Assembly: GCA_038030265.1 (NCBI GenBank)
Contig: CM075943.1
Span: 23,312,001-23,376,000, forward strand
From: Corythucha ciliata
Lineage: Eukaryota > Arthropoda > Insecta > Hemiptera > Tingidae
Direction: 5' to 3'
DNA length: 64,000 bases
Positions 55,862-64,000 of the stretch are shown piece by piece (position 1 is the first letter of the stretch; each line of letters begins with the position of its first letter). A program made the position numbers and the translations under genes. The notes below the pieces were generated by a model. The model was not told the origin of the DNA, ran no database searches, and worked only from the letters and a program-made list of their open reading frames with translations.

Positions 55862-56184
55862 ATGCTAACGAGCTTAATGATTAACGAGGCTACTTTCTCC
55901 GAATCCGGAAGATGATTCACTGAGAAGAAAGCGCCAAGGCGATCCAAATAATTTTCGAATGGCTCTTTACCTTCGGCATATGGGGATATTGAGCCGATAA
56001 TATACGCACGTGAACTTGAGGTGTCAATGTCACCGCTTGAACGACTTTCAATATAAACGGAGGGAAGGGTTCGTAAACTTCGGACGACTCGTTCATCTCC
56101 TCTGACGACCGCGAGTGGGATTCTTCCTTCTCTAACTCCGCCGATGAAGATTTTCCTTTACGTTTTCCCATGACGACCATGGAA
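55862..56184 (-). pseudogene. Ty3/gypsy gag fragment
   Basis: The frame starts MVVMGKRKGKSS near 56178 and is rich in Ser/Glu. In a shifted frame it has PYAEGKEPFENYLDRLGAFF and PDSEKVASLI, as in gypsy capsid proteins. It stops at 55859 and the rest of the capsid and the zinc knuckle are absent. Confidence 0.7.
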
Positions 56185-57619
56185 AAACGCCCCCCCCCCC
56201 CGACCAGTGCAACAGCAACGGTTGTGGTTGGGGAGACAGTCATGACAGTGCAAACTACATACAACTTCTTTCTTTTATTGTAACCCCTTGAGCCTACATG
56301 CAGCAAGCGGACGACAACAGTACAGTTAGGTGTTTGTCTCGGTTGGAAGCAAAAAGAGGAGTGATAATAAGGAAATACGAAGAAGAAGCCGAAGAAGGAG
56401 GAAAATAAGAAGGATAAGAAGGTGTAACAGGAGGAGGAGCAATAGAAGCGTACAACCCTTTCCAATGAGAAGCAATAACAGGGATAAGCCTTGGTTGACG
56501 AGGGCTCTAGCGGGAATGAAGTATATGTATAGTGAGCGGATCTTGCACGATTTTTATTTTAAAATATCGTGTGCGGAAATCGCACGTGTGGAAGTCGAAC
56601 GCAATCAGTAAGCTACCTTTCGAGTGATTGGACATTCAGCAACCAAAAGGAAGAGAACCCCTGCAGTCCTATAGAATAATACGGAGGTCTATGTTATGTC
56701 TTATGATGAGGGTAGTGGGCGTGAATTTTAGCTGGCTGCGCCCCGTGTGCTCGCTCACCTTGTTACACCGCTGGAGCAACCCCCCCCCCCCCGATCAACG
56801 GTTTTAGTGCTAGTACCGCAGTCCTGAGTCTTCTACAGAGCTTCTAGTATATATTGTTAGTTATCGGAATGAACAAATGAACACGTATGCACATAGCGAT
56901 TTCCATTCAACACACTACACAAGCGTAGAGCTGCGTCCTCTCCTGTTAAATTTATGGTTTTTGTTAATTGTTACAAACTTAGTCTTCCGACGATTTACGT
57001 TAATTTTTACTTCAAGTTCCCCCCATGGGCCACCAATTGCTAACTTTATGATTCTTTCTTATTGTGTTTTGCAAAGTTTTTTGTAATTTATTAATTAATT
57101 TTACGCGAAGGTCGATTCATAAGGGCTCGGTTTTACGTTACTGTGAGAGTCGTTGGTAACGGGGGGTTACATTGTTTACTCACGAACATGGACGCTCTTG
57201 AGTACGAGGGCGCCACGGGGAAATCCGACTTCTGGGTGCGTCGTCGACGAACAACCGCTCAACAACGGAGTCAAGGTTTCACAGCGAACGCCCCGAAGGA
57301 CCGGCGATCTGCACGGATGACAAACAGAGGACAAAAGAGAAAAAGACAGGTGCCCGCGCCTCGCTAATCGTTCTTTCATTTTGTCCCCCGAAAGCCCCAC
57401 GAAGACGTCCCTGCTTCCTCTGGTTTTTCTCCGTTGCTGGCGTTGCCGACGAGACGACTTTCCCCGGGCGCTGGTAAAACTAACTCCCTTCGACGCAGGA
57501 CAAAAACATACTCTCCGCGATCGCGCCTTCCTTTTCCCTTTGGCCCTTTCTTCCCCCCACTTCTTCGCCGCCGAAATTAACGCTTCGCAATGTGGGTTCT
57601 CACGCTTTCCTTCATTTAC
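56185..57619. other. Unassigned; includes a CpG-rich patch
   Basis: Runs of C lie at 56190-56201 and 56781-56792. A half copy of the CGATTTCCATTCAA MITE is at about 56898-56945. Bases 57180-57600 are GC- and CpG-rich and hold two overlapping frames (57143-57367 and 57381-57638) without recognisable motif; this could be a promoter or first exon, or part of an LTR. Confidence 0.4.
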
Positions 57620-57739
57620 GGCTTTAACCCGACTTTAATATAACATAATTCAGGTAGGGTACGCCTGCCTGAGCCAAGCCATTCGCCTCGACCCCCCCCC
57701 CCCCCAATATCATCACTAGGGTGGGTGTGACGCACAACA
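57620..57739. repeat. 120-bp direct repeat, copy 1
   Basis: Contains TTAACCCGACTTTAATATAA, GGTAGGGTACGCCTGCCTG, a 14-C run and CTAGGGTGGGTGTGAC. About 92 percent like 58480-58598 by eye. Confidence 0.8.
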
Positions 57740-58479
57740 ATACCTTACCGTTTATTTTAAAAAATACAAAACAAAGTTGGTTTCACGGCTTTGGAAAATT
57801 TAGGATTTGTACCTTTGGGATTTTCAAATGTGGCGACAGGGCTCCCGTCCCGACCCCCCAGAATCCAGAACCCCTAATTACAGAAGTTAACAGGAGTTTT
57901 CCTGAGATTTCCTTTGTTTATGTTCCTGTTTATGATGACGAAGACGTTGAAACCCCCTATCGTTAGTCACCTTTGGGCCGTAGGGTTTACGGGAGTTATG
58001 TCCGCTGCAGTGATCCTTATTCCGTTCTTGTCCTTCTGATTCTAGCTTATGGGCGATTAAGCCACGACAGAGGCTAGCTGTTCAAGTTGGACCCGAATAC
58101 GGAATACGAACCCAATGTAGGAAGGCAGAAGCTTATAAAATTCCTTTTTTGGAACTGGCCTGAGAGCCCCGGACGAGAACCCCGTCGCCAACCCGATTCT
58201 TCCGATTTTTGTGACGGCATAATTTATAAAGTTTTGTTTTCTAACGTTATCTGAGTGATGGAGGAATAATTTTACTTCAAATCGAATAATTAGGCCTCAA
58301 GACTCCATCACGCGCATGTCGACTCAGGACCACAGCCCACCAAACGACACCAAATTCCATACTGGGTACCCTCAAATCCCAGAAAATAAAAGTCTAAAAC
58401 TCCCCCCGAAGCTTGCGATGTATGCGGTGCGTCTGTTGCGCCCTGATTCGCAAAGCCTACGATACAATGACTGAATTGA

Positions 58480-58598
58480 CGGTTTTAACCCGACTTTAAT
58501 ATAATATAATTCAGGTAGGGTACGCCTGCCTGCCAAGCCACTCGTCTCGACCCCCCCCCCCCCCAAATATCATCGCTAGGGTGGGTGTGACCCACAAC
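58480..58598. repeat. 120-bp direct repeat, copy 2
   Basis: Partner of 57620-57739, starting 860 bp downstream in the same orientation. The space between (57740-58479) has no recognised coding sequence, so the pair could be short terminal repeats of a small retroelement, or a tandem duplication. Confidence 0.8.
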
Positions 58599-60582
58599 AC
58601 TCCATAAACATATGTTTCAATTCAGAGAGGACGGGTGGGAAAACTTACACCACACTAGTGTATTGCGTTGAATGGGAAACATTCAATTTTGAATCTTTTA
58701 CGCTAAAGAAATAAAGTGTATCAACAGCCAAAAAACTTGAATGTATCCGAATTTTTTATGTACCTGAATTCAAACTTGTTTCCGTAAATAAAATAAATAT
58801 AAAGAAGCGAGGAGCCCCCAATGCGCGAGACCCCGAGCTCCTGCCCCATCTGCCACTGTGTTAATACTGTCCTGGTGGCCCTAGGGCAGGGTTGCTTTTT
58901 ATGTGCACTACAGGCTTAGGCCTTCTATGGCTTCAGCTATAGAATACCCTCTATCCCTAAAATTAAAATGTGTCCCAATTCTTAAACGACCTCTCTTTAA
59001 AATTATTTGCATTTTATCCGTTTGCCAATTGAAAACTATCGGCGGAGTTTCGTGAATCCACTATCAGCTCCTCTCGGCAGCACCTTCCTGGTATGACAAG
59101 TGAAATGCATGTTAAAATATTCAATTTTAATTACTTGAGTGAGAGCCGGTAATGGGATATTTTTTGTGAGAACCTCGAAAAATGAACGACTAATAACAGA
59201 CTATAATATGTACACATCGGCCACAGAGTTTTTGTCTTATCCAAGAAAATGTTGTTTACGGGGGGGGGGGGATGGTCCATTAATTTGTGGCAGGAATAAT
59301 TCTAGTCCAGGAAGGCAGACTATGCTGTCTGAATACTGTCATTCCTATACGTTTTCTGATCGATTCGGTCAATGCAAAAGCCGTTCCCGTCGCACTTTTG
59401 ACTACTCCGATCTCATTTTCATTCAGAAGTGGAAACGAAAAGTCGGTTGTTTATGTCCTCTTTTCCTAATCACCATACCGTACCAGGAAAGTAGCTTTCG
59501 TTCTTGGAATCTCTTTCGTGTCTGAAAGTATGAAACAAATATTCTTTAAATGCGCTATTATTATTCACATTTACGGATATAATTATTTAGTTTACTTCTG
59601 ACTAGGCCATAATGAAATGCCAGTGTTTCACAAAAATATACGTATGTTACTACGGCTATCACAAAAATAGTCACATCATTAATGCTTCTATAAAATACCC
59701 CAGTATAAGATCATGCATGACCCAAGAGCCAGATCAATCAACTAATATTACTTTTCTTTTGTACCAAGTTACATCTTGGGAGACTTTGCCTCCTGTCCTC
59801 GCTGAACTTAAATAAAAGTTACTCGAGAGGACAGGTGAGAAAAAAAATCTCCCGCGGGTGCCTGCCATCGAAAAACGCAATCTCATTTACGAGATCGGAT
59901 AGTCAATTTTACCAGCTTGGGATCAAGAACGCTCCTTCGTTTTTGTTTTGGAAACTACACAAATGTAACAAACTATTAGTAAGGGGTGCCTCGTATTTCC
60001 TGTGACGTTAATGTACAGGGGGCATTGGATTCAAGGAATTTTTTGCACACCTAAGGCTCATTTATATATACCTAAGAAGTTTTTTTTTATAATCTGCGCA
60101 CAAACGCTTCTATTTTTAGGATCGTGCGCAACTTCTTCGAATTTTATTTATTCATTTACATGCATTCTACGATGATACCCGATTTCTTGGGACTATGTTC
60201 ACTCGGAAAAATAGCCCAGCACCATGTTTTTAATTATTTTTCCCCCTCATGATATTGTCTTTAAAATCACGTTATTCATTACACTAAACTTCGGAGAGAA
60301 ATACAAATAATGTATTGTAAGGCATTCAAAACTTGTTTTAATCACAAGAGCCATTGCCCTGCATTTACCACTGTTATTAATTACGCCTCGACAAAAATAA
60401 CACAATTGGAAAGCATCACAGATAAAATATTTTAGAGCCTTTTCTTTGTAATAAAAAATTAAAGGAAGAACATCTATTTTTTACCCTAATATTTTTATTC
60501 TATAGCACAACCCATCTAAATAAATTTTACGCTATAGAGATCATTTCAAATAATAACAATAATAACAATAATTAACAATAAT
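58599..60582. other. Unassigned sequence
   Basis: A half copy of the CGATTTCCATTCAA MITE lies at 58606-58677. Bases 58800-58960 are GC-rich with CCTGGTGGCCCTAGGGCAGG and may be the 3' part of a retroelement, unproven. The frame 59139-59525 (128 codons) is crossed by a 12-G run and is not recognised. Confidence 0.35.
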
Positions 60583-60715
60583 AGTGGACCTCACCAACAA
60601 ATTTTAAGGTTCGAGAAACCAAACTCAAAGCTTCTTTATGCACAAAAAATTCAACACCCGTTTCGACTACGGGTTATCCATAACTCGAACCATAACTTTA
60701 AGGTGGTGAGGTCCG
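60583..60715. mobile_element. Foldback MITE with GGACCTCACCA ends
   Basis: GTGGACCTCACCAACAAATT faces a right arm ending GTGGTGAGGTCC, with GGTTCGAG facing CTCGAACC. It lies just downstream of the transporter stop codon and could contribute to its 3' untranslated region. Confidence 0.72.
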
Positions 60716-60971
60716 TATACGTGTAATAATAACTCAAACATATTGAGGGGAGTAAAAGTTCTATTCCTGGCGTGCAGAACAACGGAGTATAATTTATGTT
60801 CAACTGTTTTTTTTTTTTTTTTTTTGAAATGTTTTCAACATTTAGCAGGGTTTGTATCCCTAAATATTTGCGTACATTCGAAAAAATAAAGGGAAAGGGG
60901 TTAATAAAATGTACTATGACTCGAATTTTTTGAAACACTACGTACATTTTGGTACTCCCCCACCCCCAAAC

Positions 60972-63770
60972 TTACACTTTGGTACTCTCCAGCTTCCTGT
61001 CAAAAGACTCATCTTCTCCACCTGTGGTGCAATTACCGTTTGCTACAAGTCGGGTAGCGTTGCCGTTGGCGTGAACTTCGACGGGTTCATCGTCCTGATG
61101 ATAAAAATAGTTCAAGTGGAGGTGGTGGTGGGTGAGGGATTAATGAATTTTTATTCGCGGAAAAACTTTGGGGAGAAATCACTTACTGCTGTTGTTAGTG
61201 CTAGCTCACAACGAGAGAGTTTTTCGATTACTGCACACGCGTAGCAGTCACCCAGAAGATTATTCGTAGTTCTAAGGCGATCTCTGTAGCGAAGTACCAT
61301 TTTCGGTGTTTTATAACACAAGTTCATTTTAAATGTTTTTTAACGTATACTTACACGAACCAATCTACAGCAAATAAAAGGGACACATCTTCCGGTGGGG
61401 CGTTGATTGTACTGCACAACATTAGGACTAGAACGAGGGCGGCACTCGGAACCGTGGCCCCCGACATGCTCGCCGCGGTGCAGGCGAGTCTTTTGCATGA
61501 GAGATAAGTGATGGAAATGTGATGAAACAGGATGATGACAATAATTAGGCAAAAAAACTTACGCAATAGTTGTTAATTCGCCTACGCCCAAATAAGTGTT
61601 GTTCATTTGAGCGATAAATATGATGGATATCGTAATGAATATGGCGGTGCCGTCCATGTTTATGGTACCAATAGGCAGAATGAAACGAGTAATTCTTTGG
61701 TCGAGCTTGATTTTCTCGTCCATTATTTGGAATGTAATAGGTAGGGCGGCGGACCTAAGTGTCCAAAAAGAACAATAATAAGTAATAACCCTATCTACAA
61801 CTCTTCATTTTACTGGTTTGCCACCTTTTCAAACTTTTTACAGTACACTCAAGTTCCTACATTGCTATGTACATATAACTACCCGTGAAGTACATTGATG
61901 AATGTTCGGATCTTCGAGAGTGACTGACAGTGTTAGGTACATATGCGCCTATACTGTCATCAGCTCAAAAAAAAAACTATATTACTCGATGAACTAAAAT
62001 AGCCGGTTTTACAACTGTGTTACGATGTTTGTTACCAGCGTGACGCTATTTTCTTGTTAGGGTAAGTTAACACTGTCCGCTTTTGTCCTTCCGTTGCGTT
62101 GCGTTGCATTGCAGTTAACGGCCTTGACTAACACCATAATTCTATGGGCCTGTTGGGATTTTCCGGTTTTGTTCCGTTGCGTTTTCAGTCCGGTTTTGCG
62201 GCAAGGAGCCACCGCAGCAAGCGTCCGGTGAAACGGAAAGTAGGAGCGTTAAAAAAAGGGAAGGGATAGGGACAACACACAGTGCCCAATGGTCTAGTTG
62301 TGACCTGCCGGTTTCACTCCGTACCGTTGCGGCTAAGTTTCCCTTCGTGACAGTTTCATCATTTTAGTTGATTATACTAGAGCAGACTGAGCTGAACGGA
62401 CGACCCGCGGGATGACAAAACGTGTGCAGTTCGAACGGCTTCACCCTACCTTTTTTTGAAGAAAACGCAACGCAACGGAAGGGCAAAAGCAGGCAGTGTA
62501 AACTTACCCTTAAGCCTTTCCTTTTTTGTCCCTTTAAGAATTTCCTTAACAAACCGTTTTTGATAGTATCTGCGTATTTTCCGAACCTAACCAATTACAA
62601 ATATTGTTGACAGTAGGGAGTTATTGTATAAGCGTTTGACGCTTAACGTTAACGGTTATGTGACATCATAATAAGCGTAAAATTCAAAATTTGAGTTTAA
62701 AGCCTTGGTTTCCTAGAAAAGCGGTGCTGTAATATAGCGGTGGAAAAAAACCCTTTTAAATCACGCCAGTAGTTGCCTATAGAGTAAAGTTCGTTCAACA
62801 TGACAGCGGCACCGCTTCGAATGAGATGGCCGTTCGTGACGGTGATGAATTGTTCATCAACGGTTTTTGACGGTGGCGGTCAACGTTTTTTGTTTAAAAT
62901 GAGCGTGAAAACTACCTGGACGATATACGGTGACAAAATCGTATATAATACTGTCCGAAAACGACTCTATTCTGATGTTAAAAAAAAATACTACCACATA
63001 GTAGGAACTACGAGGAAAAAACCGTTTATCACCACCGTCGCAATGGAAGCTTTCTGTTTACCGCTCTCTATGCAACTATGGCTTGATTTAAAAGGGAAAT
63101 TTTCTACCTAAATATTATGGCTTAAGCGTTAATCACACACGTTTAAAGACCAGTATGGAGAGGTGTTTTATGAATTCATTCGAAGCAATTAAGTACAGCC
63201 ATGCTCAGTCCACGCTCCTTTCATGTGTTCATATTTTAGCGCCACTCTTAATAATTGCAATAACTCTTCTTCCACCGGAACAATCGGTTACCCTTATGGT
63301 GACGTCACATAACCGTAAACGTTACGCATCAGACGGTTATGCGATAACTCCCTATTAACAGCAGTAGGTAACTACGCCTATTCCGAATGTAGGAATTCGA
63401 CCCAGAATACCAGCCAGTTTTGAACGTTTTAGAAAACATTTAGAGTGGTGCGCTTAACATTTGGTGACTATAGTCCCAGGAAAAATTATCGGGACTGGTG
63501 GCAACCCTAATTCCAAATCCCTCCCTCAATACTGACTTGGATGCGGTAGCGAATGCCGTGACGATACCAGGACCAAACGCTGTATAGTATTTAAACGGAT
63601 TCTTTCCGATGAACAAATAGTAGATGACTTGAATTATGATGAATTGATAGATGGCGACGCCGAGGGCGACGGTAACGATGAACCACGTGAGTTGAGACAG
63701 AGTCTCCGTGAGTTGCCCCAGTGAAATTATTTTACCGCATATTATGCTGCCAACGCCGAGCGGAGTAAAC
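60972..63770 (-). CDS. Excitatory amino acid transporter (EAAT/SLC1), last five exons
   Basis: Exons on the minus strand: 63770-63537, 61754-61563, 61489-61355, 61283-61187 and 61094-60972. All have GT/AG borders and matching phases, ending at TAA 60972-60974. About 260 residues are encoded. They include TPLGVGSIICGKI, GKNPFKYYTAFGP, NMDGTAIF (TM7 motif), IFIAQMNN, CTAASMSGATVP (hairpin 2), DVSLLFAVDWF and VDRLRTTNNLLGD in TM8. The TM8 pattern D-x-x-R-T-x-x-N is kept; the Arg selects acidic substrates in this family, so Na-coupled glutamate/aspartate uptake is inferred. Odd points: hairpin 1 reads TASKSAALP, with Lys in place of a normally serine residue, and one residue is missing just before INMDGT. 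The C-terminus ESTKV resembles a PDZ ligand. The first half lies beyond the right edge. Confidence 0.9.
61340..61500 (-). promoter_or_regulatory. Splice sites around a transporter exon
   Basis: The exon 61489-61355 is preceded by an acceptor CAAAAG and followed by GTAAGT (rc of 61349-61354). Both are in the phase demanded by neighbouring exons, which decides the start of the exon over the longer open frame. Confidence 0.8.
62060..62509. mobile_element. TTA-flanked MITE in a transporter intron, 450 bp
   Basis: GGGTAAGTTAACACTGTCCG faces a right arm ending CAGTGTAAACTTACCC, and TTCCGTTGCGTTGCG faces CGCAACGCAACGGAA. TTA lies at 62057-62059 and 62510-62512. The 62364-62610 frames are products of the arms. 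Confidence 0.88.
62616..63352. mobile_element. TA-flanked element in a transporter intron, 737 bp
   Basis: GGGAGTTATTGTATAAGCG at the left and CGCATAACC..ATAACTCCC at the right form ends of about 55 bp that also share GTTAACGGTTATGTGACATC in inverted form. TA stands at both edges, as in Tc1/mariner-type insertions. A 103-codon frame (62800-63111) lies in the centre; it has no DDE pattern that I can see and is probably not transposase. Confidence 0.82.
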
Positions 63771-64000
63771 CTATGGAATGATAAAAAGATATAAGTTGAA
63801 ACAATCTTGGGGCATTTTCTTGTTTGAAAATTTAAGCTAAAGTGAGTGCTTCCCATCTCAAAATGAGTCTCAGAGACCTCAAAAGACCAATTACCGGAGA
63901 AACAAAAAAACTTGCTCGGGAATGCGCAAATACCCGTACCCTCCCACCATTATAGGTGGCATTCTACCTCCTTTCCGACAAAATGTCCACATCGATTGCG

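Larger units (their letters stand above)
53715..56184 (-). mobile_element. Ty3/gypsy retrotransposon remnant, gag-pol
   Basis: On the minus strand the order is gag N-terminal part, protease, reverse transcriptase and RNase H, the Ty3/gypsy order. Most of gag, the whole integrase and any LTRs are missing. Several frameshifts and stops are present. The RT is split by the MITE at 54401-54818. It ends at about 53715, just after a block resembling NADALSRL. Confidence 0.88.

Noticed and set aside
62800..63111. 103-codon frame as a transposase
   Set aside because: No DDE-type spacing or DNA-binding motif is visible, and it is far shorter than any Tc1/mariner transposase.

Overview
The window reads as nuclear DNA of an arthropod, most likely an insect. 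It is AT-rich and gene-poor, host coding sequence is split into short exons with GT/AG borders, and inverted-repeat DNA transposons, jockey/CR1-type retrotransposons and Ty3/gypsy remnants are abundant. I saw no bacterial operons, ribosome binding sites, CRISPR arrays, tRNAs or rRNAs. The species cannot be named from sequence alone.

Only two host genes are recognised, both on the minus strand. At 60972-63770 lie the last five coding exons of a glutamate/aspartate transporter of the EAAT (SLC1) family, with all splice phases consistent and the 5' part beyond the right edge. At 44289-44723 lies the first coding exon of a secretory-pathway kinase of the PKDCC (vertebrate lonesome kinase) family. 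Its later exons were not found in the window.

The remainder is mostly transposon-derived or unrecognised. 1-2683 is the end of a tandem array with a 1.41-kb unit carrying LTR-like sequence with a TATA box. A hAT-type element (2616-3778, 8-bp target duplication) interrupts that sequence. 6.5-14.6 kb carries several MITE families, a decayed jockey-type reverse transcriptase and a diverged segmental duplication. 17.8-23.9 kb is a dense nest: a 1.78-kb element holding two opposed copies of a cysteine-rich coding segment, three insertions inside copies of one small MITE, and a 902-bp hAT element. 24-33 kb is nearly featureless. 33.1-42.5 kb holds foldback elements, a non-LTR retrotransposon with a PHD-finger ORF1 split by a 1.49-kb palindrome, and a hAT element inside another foldback. 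47.5-53.3 kb holds more MITEs, a 1.2-kb palindrome and an unusual array of short palindromic units. 53.7-56.2 kb is a decayed Ty3/gypsy gag-pol whose RT is split by a MITE with nearly identical arms.

Two patterns run across the window. The first is a degenerate minisatellite of about 31 bp that recurs in at least eight places, in both orientations, often cut by later insertions. The second is an unusual number of G or C homopolymers of 10-15 bp. The host genes show no sign of working together; mobile elements shape the locus, and two of them fill about two thirds of one transporter intron.
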